From assembly GCF_900604965.1 (NCBI RefSeq), contig NZ_UWPD01000001.1, positions 822,642 through 886,641 on the forward strand: 64,000 bases of DNA, written 5' to 3'. The notes under the pieces are model-generated. The model saw only the letters and a list, made by a program, of their open reading frames with translations, was not told where the DNA came from and searched no databases. The translations under genes were made by a program, and so were the position numbers. Source of the DNA: Gordonibacter sp. Marseille-P4307 (GTDB lineage Bacteria > Actinomycetota > Coriobacteriia > Coriobacteriales > Eggerthellaceae). Positions 24,135-33,317 of this stretch are shown here, in pieces (within the stretch, counting starts at the first letter, position 1; every line of letters begins with the position of its first letter).

Positions 24135-25092
24135 GCGGTCGGTATTCGCTTTCAGCGCGAAGCGGCGCATAGGGCTTGCGGCCCTGTGCGCCGCTGTCGT
24201 TTGCATGCTGCTGGCCGGGTGCGTCAACCAGCACCCCGAGCGCGCGGCATCTGGCGACGGCGCCCCGCGGCTGGTGGCCACGTCGGTCGCGGCGGTTTCG
24301 ATCGCCGAGCGGCTCGATCTCGATCTGGTGGGAGTGCCCCGAACCGCGGCGGTTCTTCCCGAGCGCTACGCCGATGCAACGGTTGTGGGCCCGCCTATGG
24401 CGCCCGATCTCGAGATCGTGGCGAAGCTCCACCCCGACTTCGTCGTATCGCCCGTTTCGCTTGAAAACGATCTGCGCCCCAAGTACGCCTCGATCGGCAA
24501 GCCGTCCATCTTCCTAGACTTGAACAGCGTCGATGGTCTGTACCGCTCGATTTCGTATCTGGGCCGCAAGTTCGATCGCGAGCAGGAGGCCCAGCGTCTG
24601 GTGGACGACTACGAACGGTTCATGGAAGGCTACCGCGCCAGCATCGAGGGCAGGCGCCCGCCGCGCGTGCTGATCCTCATGGGCCTTCCCGGATCGTATC
24701 TTGTGGCCACGCCGCACAGCTATGCGGGGAGCCTGGCAGAGCTTGCCGGGGCCGAGAACGTGTATGCGGACGCTGAAGATGCGTTCGTGAACGCGAACAC
24801 CGAGGATATGCTCGCGCGCGACCCCGACATCATCCTCAGAACCTCTCATGCGCTTCCCGACGACGTGATGAAGATGTTCGCCGAAGAGTTCTCCACCAAC
24901 GACGTGTGGAAGCATTTCAGGGCGGTGCGGGAAGGGCGCGTGTTCGACTTGTCCCACAAGTGCTTCGGAATGAGCGCGACGTTTGCCTACCCGGATGCCC
25001 TGAGGGATCTGCGCTCTATTCTTTACGAAGGTTCTGACGGGTCGGATGGAACTTCAGCCTGCGTGTTCGGAAGCGGGGAAGCGGGCGCATAG
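24127..25092 (+). CDS. Haem ABC transporter substrate-binding lipoprotein, IsdE-like
   Basis: A 321-residue periplasmic-binding lipoprotein of the FhuD/IsdE class III fold. The lipobox is LLAGC with Cys32. Residues 88-100 read VGPPMAPDLEIVA, matching the IsdE segment that carries the axial methionine (Met91 here). His241 in TSHALPDDVMKMF fits the second axial ligand: the spacing of 150 residues is close to that of Met78 and His229 in staphylococcal IsdE. The ending RVFDLSHKCFGMSA is typical. It overlaps the Shp-like gene by eight bases (ATGGATAG), so it is coupled. Confidence 0.85.
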   Translation: MDRRSVFAFSAKRRIGLAALCAAVVCMLLAGCVNQHPERAASGDGAPRLVATSVAAVSIAERLDLDLVGVPRTAAVLPERYADATVVGPPMAPDLEIVAKLHPDFVVSPVSLENDLRPKYASIGKPSIFLDLNSVDGLYRSISYLGRKFDREQEAQRLVDDYERFMEGYRASIEGRRPPRVLILMGLPGSYLVATPHSYAGSLAELAGAENVYADAEDAFVNANTEDMLARDPDIILRTSHALPDDVMKMFAEEFSTNDVWKHFRAVREGRVFDLSHKCFGMSATFAYPDALRDLRSILYEGSDGSDGTSACVFGSGEAGA

Positions 25093-25149
25093 GCGGACGG
25101 ATCGGCAAGGGTTTTACGGTTCGTCTCTGGATTCGATGGGCGGGAAGGC

Positions 25150-26145
25150 ATGATCGGTACGGTACGGAAGATATCGGCGTTTGCGGTGCTGATCGTCGCG
25201 CTTGCGGCGCTGTTCGTAGTCGCGGTGAACACGGGCACGCTGAAGGTTGAGCCGGCCCAGCTGTTCTCCGGTTTGTTCATCGAATACGACGACGCTGTCG
25301 CCACCGTATTCGATCTGCGGTTCCCGCGTATTTTCATCGCGCTGGCCGGCGGGGCGGCTCTTTCGGTGTCGGGCGTGCTGCTGCAGGCCGTCATCAGGAA
25401 CCCCTTGGCCGATCCCGGCATAATCGGCATCGGTTCGGGGGCGGGATGCGCCGCCGTGGCCGTCGTGCTGTTCGCTCCGGCGCTGTTCTATTTCACGCCG
25501 CTCATTGCATGTGCGGGTGGTTTGGCGGCGTTCGCCCTGGTGTATACGCTTTCGTGGAGGGCGGGCTCGCTTTCGCCCTTGCGCATCATCTTGGTGGGCA
25601 TCGCGGTGAGCGCGATGTTTTCCGGCCTGTCCGCCGCCGCGAGCACCGCATCGGGCGGCGTCATGTCGGGGGCGGCTAGCTTGGCGGATGCGAACATCAC
25701 CATGAAAACCTGGTCTGACGTTCGCGTGCTGGCGGCCTACGCGGCTCCTTTCCTGATCGCGGCGCTTTTCGTGTGGAAGCGGTGCGACCTGCTGCTGCTC
25801 GAGGACAAGACCGCCCGTTCGCTTGGCGTCGATGTGGCGAAGAGCCGCCTGGGCATCTCGGTCGTCGCGGTCGTTCTTGCGTCTGTCGCGACGGCTGTGA
25901 TCGGTCCCATCAGCTTCCTCGGACTCATCGTTCCCCATTGCGCCCGTCTGCTGGTGGGTTCCTCGCACAGATGGCTCGTGCCCTATTCCATGCTGCTGGG
26001 TGCCTTCACGCTTCTTCTGGCCGATACAATCGGGCGCAGCATCGCAGCCCCCTACGAGATCAGCGCCGCTGTCGTAATGGCGGTCGTCGGCGGCCCCGCA
26101 TTCATCGTTTTGCTCAGGAAGGCGGGCGGCGTCTATGGCGAGTAA
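25150..26145 (+). CDS. Haem/iron ABC transporter permease (FecCD family)
   Basis: A 331-residue permease of the FecCD/BtuC family with about nine to ten helices. Diagnostic stretches are LRFPRIFIALAGGAALSVSG, QAVIRNPLADPGIIGIGSGA, and GPISFLGLIVPHCARLLVG with the cytoplasmic coupling region. It lies 57 bases after the IsdE-like gene and overlaps the ATPase by 11 bases. Haem as substrate is inferred from its neighbours. Confidence 0.92.
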   Translation: MIGTVRKISAFAVLIVALAALFVVAVNTGTLKVEPAQLFSGLFIEYDDAVATVFDLRFPRIFIALAGGAALSVSGVLLQAVIRNPLADPGIIGIGSGAGCAAVAVVLFAPALFYFTPLIACAGGLAAFALVYTLSWRAGSLSPLRIILVGIAVSAMFSGLSAAASTASGGVMSGAASLADANITMKTWSDVRVLAAYAAPFLIAALFVWKRCDLLLLEDKTARSLGVDVAKSRLGISVVAVVLASVATAVIGPISFLGLIVPHCARLLVGSSHRWLVPYSMLLGAFTLLLADTIGRSIAAPYEISAAVVMAVVGGPAFIVLLRKAGGVYGE

Positions 26146-26941
26146 CGTGTTCACCATCACCGATCTGACGTTCTCGTACGGGGAAAACCGGGTGTTCGAC
26201 AATCTGAGCCTCACGGTGCCCGAAGGCGCGGTGACCACGCTGATCGGAGCGAACGGATCGGGGAAGACCACGCTGTTCAACCTGATGAGCAAAGGCTTGA
26301 GGCCTTCGTCGGGGACGGTGCTCCTGCGTCGGGGAAACGTCGCCGACCTGCGTCTGCGCGACTACGCCAAACTCGTGGCCATCGTTCACCAGAACAACAC
26401 CGCCCCGTTCGATCTGACGGTCGAGCGCCTGGTGGCCTATGGCCGCTTTCCCCATCGGGCGCGCACGGGGTTCGTCGGCGGCATGGTGGGTTCGCAGGCG
26501 CGTTCTTGTGTGCAGGACAGCGAACGGATGGTAAATTGGGCGATCGAGGTGTGCGAGCTGTCCGAGGTGCGCACCCGCACGGTGGCATCGCTGTCGGGTG
26601 GCCAGCGCCAGCGGGTGTGGATCGCGATGGCGCTTGCCCAGGGGTCGAAAGTGCTTTTGCTCGATGAGCCGACGACGTACCTCGACGTTCGGTTTCAACT
26701 GGAGATCCTGCGCTTGGTGCGGCGGCTCAACGAGGAGTTCGGTATGACGATCGTCATGGTTTTGCACGATATCAACCAGGCGCTTCGCTACAGCGATCAT
26801 CTAATCGCGCTTGCCAAGGGAAAGGTCGCAGGTCAGGGACCTCCCCAGGACGTGGTTACGCCGCAGCTCATCGAAGAGGTGTACGGGGTGAGCCTCGATA
26901 TCGCCCTCATCGATGGAAGGCCGTTCGTGCTGTCGGTGTGA
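26135..26941 (+). CDS. Haem/iron ABC transporter ATP-binding protein
   Basis: A 268-residue ATPase of the FecE/HmuV type. Walker A is GANGSGKTT, the Q-loop is IVHQNN, the signature is LSGGQRQRVWIAMAL, Walker B is VLLLDEPTTYLD and the switch histidine is in VLHDINQALRYSD. It completes the importer with the permease and the IsdE-like lipoprotein. An unusual insert of about 20 residues (FPHRARTGFVGGMVGSQARS) lies after the Q-loop. Confidence 0.93.
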   Translation: MASNVFTITDLTFSYGENRVFDNLSLTVPEGAVTTLIGANGSGKTTLFNLMSKGLRPSSGTVLLRRGNVADLRLRDYAKLVAIVHQNNTAPFDLTVERLVAYGRFPHRARTGFVGGMVGSQARSCVQDSERMVNWAIEVCELSEVRTRTVASLSGGQRQRVWIAMALAQGSKVLLLDEPTTYLDVRFQLEILRLVRRLNEEFGMTIVMVLHDINQALRYSDHLIALAKGKVAGQGPPQDVVTPQLIEEVYGVSLDIALIDGRPFVLSV

Positions 26942-26963
26942 TGTCCGCAAGACGATCCGACGC

Positions 26964-26992
26964 AGTTCAAACACGAACATATGTGCTATAGT
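26964..26992 (+). promoter_or_regulatory. rarA promoter with a LexA-like box in the spacer
   Basis: A -10 TATAGT (26987-26992) lies eight bases before the rarA ATG. The -35 is weak (AGTTCA at 26964-26969 with 17 bases, or TTCAAA at 26966-26971 with 15). CGAACATATGTGCT (26974-26987) matches the Gram-positive LexA consensus CGAACRNRYGTTYC except at positions 12 and 14. Predicted transcription start is at or one base before the ATG, giving a leaderless mRNA. Confidence 0.45.
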
Positions 26993-26999
26993 GGAGCGC

Positions 27000-28307
27000 A
27001 TGGATACGTTGTTCACAGAGCTTGAGAACCAGGCGAAGGAAAAAGTCGCGCCTCTGGCGGTGCGTATGCGCCCGCGCTCCCTCAATGAGATGGTGGGACA
27101 GCGCGAAGCGTGCGGCGAGGGAAGCTGGCTGCGCGCCGTCATAGAGCGCGACCGCCTGAGCTCCATCATTCTGTTCGGTCCGGCTGGAACGGGCAAGACC
27201 TCGCTTGCCCGCGTCATTGCGGAAACCACCGCGGCGGCGTTCGTGGAAGTGTCCGCTATCGGCGGCACCGTATCCGATCTGCGCAGGGAAATCTCCGAAG
27301 CCGAAAAGAGGCTGGGGCTTACCGGTCAGCGAACCATCCTGTTCGTAGACGAGATCCATCGCTTCAACCGAGCCCAGCAGGACTCTCTGCTCCACGCCGT
27401 CGAAAGCGGCGTGGTCGTTTTGGTGGGAGCTACCACCGAGAACCCGTATTTCGAGGTGAACAGCGCGCTGCTGTCCCGTTCGCGCGTGGTCGAGCTCAAA
27501 GGGCTGACCGATGCCGATATATCGGCCCTGATCGATCGGGCCTTGGCGGATAAGCGGGGCTTGGAGGGGCGCTACCGTCTGACCGACGAGGCGCGCGATG
27601 CGTTGGTTATGCTGGCGGGAGGGGACGGCCGTGCCGCTCTCACCACGCTCGATCTGGCGTCGGGAATGGTGGAACCCGGTGAGGGGGGCGCTCCGGCCGA
27701 AATCGGCGCGGCGGCGGTCCGATCGGCGGTTCCCCATCGCAGCGTTCCTTACGACAAGAACAAGGATATGCACTACGATATCGTATCCGCGTTCATCAAA
27801 TCGATGCGCGGAAGCGACCCCGATGCCGCTTTGTACTGGCTTGCCCGCATGGTGGACGGCGGCGAGGATCCGAAGTTCATCGCCCGGCGCATGCTGATCG
27901 CGGCATCGGAGGATGTGGGCAACGCCGATCCCCAGGCGCTGCTGGTCGCCGCCGCGGCGTTCAAGGCCGCCGAAGTCATCGGGTATCCCGAGTGCCGTAT
28001 CAACCTCGCACAGGCCGCGACGTATCTGGCGCTTGCCCCCAAAAGCAACGCGTGCGAGGCGGGCATCGATGCGGCCCTGTCCGAAGTGCGGCACGGTCCG
28101 GCGCGCAGCGTTCCCGATCATTTGCGCGATCGTCACCGTCCTGGGTCCGAAGGCTACGGCGCGTACCTGTATCCCCACGACTATCCGGGCGGGTGGGTTG
28201 ACCAACGCTATCTTCCCGAAGGCCTCGAGCGCGGTGCGTTCTACCGGCCCACCGAGCGCGGGTGGGAGGGGTACCGCATCGACGGCGCTTGGCGAGACCG
28301 CACGTAG
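27000..28307 (+). CDS. rarA: Replication-associated recombination protein A (RarA/MgsA AAA+ ATPase)
   Basis: A 435-residue AAA+ protein of the RarA/WRNIP1 family, which acts at stalled replication forks. Walker A is FGPAGTGKTSLAR, Walker B is FVDEIHRFNRAQQD, sensor 1 is GATTENPYFEVN. The C-terminal tetramerisation part has DMHYDIVSAFIKSMRGSDPDAALYWLARM and HYPHDYPGGWVDQ-like sequence near residue 400. The start is ATG 27000 because the family begins MDTLF; GGAG is only three bases upstream and the -10 is so close that the message may be leaderless. In actinobacteria rarA commonly precedes alaS, as here. Confidence 0.95.
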   Translation: MDTLFTELENQAKEKVAPLAVRMRPRSLNEMVGQREACGEGSWLRAVIERDRLSSIILFGPAGTGKTSLARVIAETTAAAFVEVSAIGGTVSDLRREISEAEKRLGLTGQRTILFVDEIHRFNRAQQDSLLHAVESGVVVLVGATTENPYFEVNSALLSRSRVVELKGLTDADISALIDRALADKRGLEGRYRLTDEARDALVMLAGGDGRAALTTLDLASGMVEPGEGGAPAEIGAAAVRSAVPHRSVPYDKNKDMHYDIVSAFIKSMRGSDPDAALYWLARMVDGGEDPKFIARRMLIAASEDVGNADPQALLVAAAAFKAAEVIGYPECRINLAQAATYLALAPKSNACEAGIDAALSEVRHGPARSVPDHLRDRHRPGSEGYGAYLYPHDYPGGWVDQRYLPEGLERGAFYRPTERGWEGYRIDGAWRDRT

Positions 28308-28365
28308 CAAGCCTATGAATGACGCATGAACCAAGGCGCAATCAGCCGTTTTCGTAGGTGTTGGA

Positions 28366-28374
28366 TGATATAGT
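28366..28374 (+). promoter_or_regulatory. Extended -10 promoter ahead of the DUF948-like gene
   Basis: TGATATAGT: an extended TGn element followed by TATAGT (28369-28374). There is no clear -35. The AGGAGG ribosome site lies downstream at about 28391-28397, before ATG 28404. Confidence 0.45.
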
Positions 28375-28403
28375 GAGGTGTTACCGTTTTCAGGAGGCTT
28401 CCT

Positions 28404-29054
28404 ATGGATGCAACTGCCGTTCTCAGCATGGCGCTGCCCGCCGTATTCGTCGTGGTCGGCATCGTTCTCATCGTTTTGCTGATCGAGCTGTACCGTGCGG
28501 TGAAGTCTCTGCGTACGACGGTCGATGACGTGAAGCAGCAGATCGAACCCACGCTCGAGCATGTCGAGTACATCACGCGCACGCTTCGGCCCGCAATCGA
28601 CAAGGTCGATCCTCTGGTCGACCGCGTTTCGCTTACGCTCGACGCCGCCAACCTCGAGCTGATGCGCGTCGATCAGATTCTCGAGGATGTCACTGCGATC
28701 TCCGATACGGCGTCCAGCGCGGTTGCGGCGGTGGACTCGGTTGCCAATGCTCCCATGAACGCCGTGAAAAGCGTTTCGGGTAAGGTTCGTTCGGTTTTTC
28801 GGATGAAATCGATTAGCGACGAGACCGCCCGCCTCGAGCGGCAGCGCGCCGCAACGGCTCGCGCCCTCGAGCAGCTTAAAGGCGAAGAGCGAAAAGCGGG
28901 CCAGCGGGCTTCGGTTTCATGTGACGATTCCGCTTCCGAATCGAACCGGATCGCCGATGCAGGCCGCTCTGCATCGGACGTTTCGGTGCATGATGCGTCG
29001 AAGCTCGACGGCTATTTTCACTACCAGCCCGCTTCGTCCGAGAAGACGGCCTAG
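28404..29054 (+). CDS. Membrane-anchored DUF948-like protein
   Basis: A 216-residue protein with one N-terminal membrane helix (about 8-30) followed by an extended helical or coiled region (33-130) of the DUF948/YtxG type: ELYRAVKSLRTTVDDVKQQI and VDPLVDRVSLTLDAANLELM. The C-terminal 60 residues are low-complexity and polar. DUF948 genes commonly lie between rarA and alaS in actinobacteria. The function is not established; a scaffold or envelope-stress role is sometimes suggested. The next gene starts 12 bases downstream. Confidence 0.75.
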   Translation: MDATAVLSMALPAVFVVVGIVLIVLLIELYRAVKSLRTTVDDVKQQIEPTLEHVEYITRTLRPAIDKVDPLVDRVSLTLDAANLELMRVDQILEDVTAISDTASSAVAAVDSVANAPMNAVKSVSGKVRSVFRMKSISDETARLERQRAATARALEQLKGEERKAGQRASVSCDDSASESNRIADAGRSASDVSVHDASKLDGYFHYQPASSEKTA

Positions 29055-29066
29055 GGACGCGTTTCC

Positions 29067-30479
29067 ATGTCCAATCCCGTTGCCGACAAAGCGAAGCGCT
29101 TGCTTGACGTCTTGCCGCTGAAGGGCCAGGCGAACGACGAGGTCGCCCGCGAGAGCCTGCGCGCCGTTAAGGCGCAGCGCCGGTTCTTCACCGTGTGGGC
29201 CTGGGTGGGGGCCATCATCCTCATCGTTGCCGCGGTCAACGCCGTGATCGTCGTCTCCATTCCCGTCGGCATCATTCTGTGGACCATCGTGTTCGTGTTC
29301 CTTTTGCGCGCCCCGGTCGCTTTCCTTGAAGCGCGAGGGGTTCCGCGTCTGATCGGAACCACGGTTGCCTACCTTTTGCTGCTTGCGGGGCTGGGGGCCA
29401 TCTCGTTTGTGGTCTTTTCCCCCCAGATCGGCATCAGCAATCAGTTCGCCGATCTGGTGGCAAACATCCCCGACTATTTCAGGGCGCTGAACAACCTGTT
29501 CAACGACTTGTATGCGCGCTACTCCAATTTCCTCCAGAACGATCAGGTGAAGCGCACGGTCAACGGAATCGCGTCGTCGCTCATCAATTGGACGTCCTCG
29601 CTTGCGGGGTCGAGTGCGGGAACCATCGTCGCGGCGGGAACCTCGATTGCGAACATCTTCATTACCGTGGGATTCTCGCTGGTCATTGCATTTTGGATGC
29701 TGGTCGATCTTCCGAATCTGGGCACCGAGGTGCGTCGGGTGTTCGGTCCCAAGTACTCCGACGATCTGAAGATGCTCCACGGCAGCGCCACCAGGGTCAT
29801 GGGCGGCTACATCGTGGGAACCGCCGTCCAATGCGCCATTATCGGCGGATGCTGCGGCGTGCTGTTCACCGTTTTGGGAATCCAAAGCCCGGCGGCACTG
29901 GGCGTCATCACGGGGATCCTCAACATCATTCCGATCGTCGGGCCGTGGCTGGGAGGTCTCATTGCGGCTCTGATGAGCTTGTTCATCAGCCCGGTTACCG
30001 CGCTCGTGGCGCTTTTGGGAACGATCGTCATCCAGCAGCTGGTCTACACGTTCGTATCGCCGCGCATCATGAGCAACGCGGTTGACATCCATCCCGCCCT
30101 CACCTTCTTGGCCCTGCTTTCCGGCTCCGCCGTCGGCGGCACCACGGCGGGTCTTATGGGAGCCCTAGTCGGCGCTCTTCTGTCCATTCCCGTAGTCGCC
30201 CTCGCCAAGTCCGTTTTCGTGTACTATTTCGAGCGGAATACGGGACGGCGCATCGTGTCCGAGGATGGTGTCTTCTTCAAGGGCGCGCCGGTTTTGGAAG
30301 ACGGGTTCGATCCGCTCTCGGATGCAACGGGGGAGGAGATGGCCCAGGCCGAACGCGTTGCCGAGGCGCTGCGGCCTCCCGAAGAAAGTCCACCGATCCT
30401 GTCCGAGGAGGCCCAGGCTGCAAAGGTTTCCATCGAGATGGATGAAGCGGGGGGTTTGGATCGGCCCCAAGATCGGTAG
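29067..30479 (+). CDS. AI-2E family transporter (putative membrane exporter)
   Basis: A 470-residue polytopic protein of the AI-2E/PerM family with about eight helices. Family landmarks are IVFVFLLRAPVAFLEARGVP, FWMLVDLP and LGVITGILNIIPIVGPWLGG (the conserved G-x-x-x-x-I-P-x-x-G-P region), with the late HPALTFLALLSGSAVGG block. Substrates of most members are unknown; some are Na+(Li+)/H+ antiporters. The C-terminal 70 residues are acidic and cytoplasmic, longer than usual. Confidence 0.88.
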   Translation: MSNPVADKAKRLLDVLPLKGQANDEVARESLRAVKAQRRFFTVWAWVGAIILIVAAVNAVIVVSIPVGIILWTIVFVFLLRAPVAFLEARGVPRLIGTTVAYLLLLAGLGAISFVVFSPQIGISNQFADLVANIPDYFRALNNLFNDLYARYSNFLQNDQVKRTVNGIASSLINWTSSLAGSSAGTIVAAGTSIANIFITVGFSLVIAFWMLVDLPNLGTEVRRVFGPKYSDDLKMLHGSATRVMGGYIVGTAVQCAIIGGCCGVLFTVLGIQSPAALGVITGILNIIPIVGPWLGGLIAALMSLFISPVTALVALLGTIVIQQLVYTFVSPRIMSNAVDIHPALTFLALLSGSAVGGTTAGLMGALVGALLSIPVVALAKSVFVYYFERNTGRRIVSEDGVFFKGAPVLEDGFDPLSDATGEEMAQAERVAEALRPPEESPPILSEEAQAAKVSIEMDEAGGLDRPQDR

Positions 30480-30590
30480 GAGAGAGCGGGCTGGACGGTG
30501 CTTTATTCGAGGTTCGGCGCTCGGCGCGGGGCAAGTAGGGTAAGGACATGCGTAAAGCATGGGTACAGGCGATAGATAGGTAGTTGTTCT

Positions 30591-33221
30591 GTGAAATACA
30601 TGACCACAGCGGAGATCCGCGAAAAGTATCTGCAGTTCTTCGAGGCGAAGGGATGCAAGCGCATGCCTTCGTCCTCGCTCATCCCCGATGATCCCTCGCT
30701 GCTTTTGACCAGCGCGGGCATGGTTCAGTTCAAGCCCTACTTCCTTCATGTGAAAGAGCTTGATCCCCAGTACACGGGAACCACCACGGTTCAGAAGTGC
30801 GTGCGAACCAACGACATCGACATCATCGGCACCACCGGACGACACCTCAGCTTCTTCGAGATGCTGGGAAACTTCTCGTTCGGAGCGTACTTCAAACAGG
30901 AGATGTGCGCCTGGGCCTACGAGTTTTCCACCGAGGTGCTCGAGCTTCCCAAAGAGCGCCTGTACTTCACGGTGTACCTTGATGACGACGAGACCATCGA
31001 GATCTGGAAGAGTCTGGGCGTGCCCGAGGATCACATCACCCGTCTGGGAGAAGACGACAACTTCTGGCGTGCCGGACCTACCGGCCCGTGCGGCCCGTGC
31101 TCCGAGATCTACTTCGACCAGGGTCCCGACTTCGAGGGCGAGAAGCCGGGCGATGACGGAGACCGCTTCCTCGAGTACTGGAACTGCGTGTTCACCCAGT
31201 TCGACGGGCAGGAGGACGGGACGCTCGCGCCCCTTCCCACCAAAAACATCGACACGGGTATGGGCCTCGAGCGCATGGCCGCCATCATGCAGGGCGTCCA
31301 GTCGAACTACGAGACCGACGTTATGCGCGATCTCATCAGCGTGGGCGAGCGCCTTAGCGGCAAAGCGTACAAGCAGGACGCCGCATCCGACCTGTCGCTG
31401 CGCATCATAGCCGACCACAGCCGCAGCGTTTCGTTCATGATCGCCGACGGCATCCTTCCGTCCAACGAGGGTCGCGGCTACGTTTTGCGCCGTCTTTTGC
31501 GCCGCGCGGTTCTGCACGGGCACAAGCTGGGCATCGAAGGGCCGTTCCTCGGCGCGTGCTTCGAAGAGATCATCAAGCTCATGGGCCATGTGTACCCCGA
31601 GGTCGTGGACAATCGCGAGCTGGTGGAGCGCGTCATCCTCTCGGAGGAGGAGCGCTTCGGCGCGACGCTTCGCCAGGGGCAGGCCTATTTGGCGGAGGCT
31701 CTGATCGACATGGAGTCGGGCTCGGTTCTCGATGGTAAGGTCGCCTTCGCTCTGCATGATACGTACGGGTTCCCCGTCGAGCTTACCGAAGAGATCTGCG
31801 CGGAAAGCGGGATTTCCATCGATCGGGCGGGCTTCGAGGCGAATATGGAGCAGCAGCGCAACCGCGCCCGCGCGGCGAACACGAAAGATGCCGAAGCTGC
31901 CTGGAGCACGTTCGGCGGCGTGTATGCCGACCTGCTGAAGCAGCGCGGTAACACGAAGTTCGTCGGCTACGGGACGCTTGAGTCTGCTGCGGAAGTGGTC
32001 GCTCTGGTCAAGGACGGCGCGCTTGCCTCGTCGCTTTCCGAAGGCGACGAGGGCGAGGTAGTGCTCGACGTCACGCCGTTCTACGCCGAGATGGGCGGCG
32101 AAGTGGGAGATACCGGCGTCATCTTCTGCGAGGCTGCCCGTGTCGAGGTGCTTGACACCAGGGCCCCCGAAAAGGGTCTGGTTTGCCACAAGGTGAGGGT
32201 CGCGTCGGGCAAGATCGAGGCGGGTGCGCAGGTAACCGCTTCGGTTGACCGGCTGCGCCGTGCGCGCATCACGCGCAACCACACCGCAACGCACCTGCTT
32301 CACGCGGCGCTGCGCGAGGTTCTGGGCGAGCATGTGAACCAGGCGGGCAGCTACGTGGGACCCGACCGTCTGCGTTTCGACTTCACCCACTTCTCGGCGG
32401 TTTCCCCCGACGAGATCAGGCGCATCGAAGCGCGAACGAACGAGATCGTCATGCAGGCTATCCCTACCACCATCTACGAGACCTCGCTCGACGAAGCGCG
32501 CGCCTCGGGCGTAACAGGCCTGTTCGGCGAAAAGTACGGCGAGGTTGTGCGCGTGGTCGAGGCGGGGGCCTTCTCGCGCGAGCTGTGCGGCGGTTGCCAT
32601 GTGGGCAACACTTCCGAGATCGGCTTGGTTAAAATCGTGGGAGAATCGAGCGTCGGAGCGAACGTGCGTCGCATCGAGGCGGTTACCAGCTTCGCGGCCC
32701 TCGAGTATCTGAATTCCTGCGAGGCGCAGCTGAAAGCGGTTGCCGACCAATTGAAGGCCCAGCCCCTCGAGGCGGCCGAGCGCGTCGCCGTCAACCTGAA
32801 AGCGCTCAAAGAGCTTCAGGCCGAGGCGAAGCGATCCAAGCAGAATGCCGCCGCAGACGGTGTGGCGGGTCTGCTGGAGCAAGCGCGCGATGCCGCTGCG
32901 GGCTATCCGGTGGTTGTCGGGGCTATCGACAACGCCGACTCGTCCTCGATGCGCAACGCATGGGATGTCCTGCGTTCGCGCATGGCCCGTCCCGGTGCGG
33001 TGGTGCTTGCGGGGGAAAGCGAGGGCAAGCCCGTTTTGCTTGCTGCGGGAACCGACGAGGCGGTGGCGGCCGGTTTCGATGCGGGCGCCATCATCAAGGC
33101 GATCGCTCCTGCTATCAAGGGCGGCGGCGGTGGAAAGACCTCGATGGCCCAAGCCGGAGGAAAGGATGCGTCCGGTTTGGAAAAGGCGCTGGATCAGGCC
33201 CGATCAATGCTGGGGCTGTAG
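30591..33221 (+). CDS. alaS: Alanyl-tRNA synthetase
   Basis: A 876-residue class II synthetase. The aminoacylation core has LPSNEGRGYVLRRLLRRA and GPTGPCGPCSEIYFD. The editing domain has HTATHLLHAAL and CGGCHVGNTSEIG, its zinc-binding signature. The C-terminal C-Ala region ends GGGGGKTSMAQAGGKD. Start is GTG 30591 (MKYMTTAEIREKYL); ATG 30600 is a close alternative. It shares G3-U70 recognition with the tRNA-Ala encoded at 10834 in this window. The 111-base gap upstream holds no gene. Confidence 0.97.
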   Translation: MKYMTTAEIREKYLQFFEAKGCKRMPSSSLIPDDPSLLLTSAGMVQFKPYFLHVKELDPQYTGTTTVQKCVRTNDIDIIGTTGRHLSFFEMLGNFSFGAYFKQEMCAWAYEFSTEVLELPKERLYFTVYLDDDETIEIWKSLGVPEDHITRLGEDDNFWRAGPTGPCGPCSEIYFDQGPDFEGEKPGDDGDRFLEYWNCVFTQFDGQEDGTLAPLPTKNIDTGMGLERMAAIMQGVQSNYETDVMRDLISVGERLSGKAYKQDAASDLSLRIIADHSRSVSFMIADGILPSNEGRGYVLRRLLRRAVLHGHKLGIEGPFLGACFEEIIKLMGHVYPEVVDNRELVERVILSEEERFGATLRQGQAYLAEALIDMESGSVLDGKVAFALHDTYGFPVELTEEICAESGISIDRAGFEANMEQQRNRARAANTKDAEAAWSTFGGVYADLLKQRGNTKFVGYGTLESAAEVVALVKDGALASSLSEGDEGEVVLDVTPFYAEMGGEVGDTGVIFCEAARVEVLDTRAPEKGLVCHKVRVASGKIEAGAQVTASVDRLRRARITRNHTATHLLHAALREVLGEHVNQAGSYVGPDRLRFDFTHFSAVSPDEIRRIEARTNEIVMQAIPTTIYETSLDEARASGVTGLFGEKYGEVVRVVEAGAFSRELCGGCHVGNTSEIGLVKIVGESSVGANVRRIEAVTSFAALEYLNSCEAQLKAVADQLKAQPLEAAERVAVNLKALKELQAEAKRSKQNAAADGVAGLLEQARDAAAGYPVVVGAIDNADSSSMRNAWDVLRSRMARPGAVVLAGESEGKPVLLAAGTDEAVAAGFDAGAIIKAIAPAIKGGGGGKTSMAQAGGKDASGLEKALDQARSMLGL

Positions 33222-33253
33222 CCTTTCCCGAAGAATCGGTAGACACGATCACA

Positions 33254-33292
33254 AAAAACAGGGGAGCCGTGCAAAACGGCTCCCCTGTTTTT
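33254..33292. terminator. Strong bidirectional terminator between alaS and the LysR gene
   Basis: A 17-base-pair stem (33254-33270 with 33276-33292) around loop GCAAA. One arm begins with an A-run and the other ends in a T-run, so it can work on both strands. It sits between convergent stops. Confidence 0.92.
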
Positions 33293-33317
33293 GCATAGGG
33301 GCTTTCCCATTCGGAGT

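Noticed and set aside
30165-33152. A 995-residue minus-strand open frame opposite alaS
   Set aside because: It is the mirror of a GC-rich real gene. It has no ribosome site, no recognisable domain, and is rich in His, Arg and Val as expected of antisense frames.
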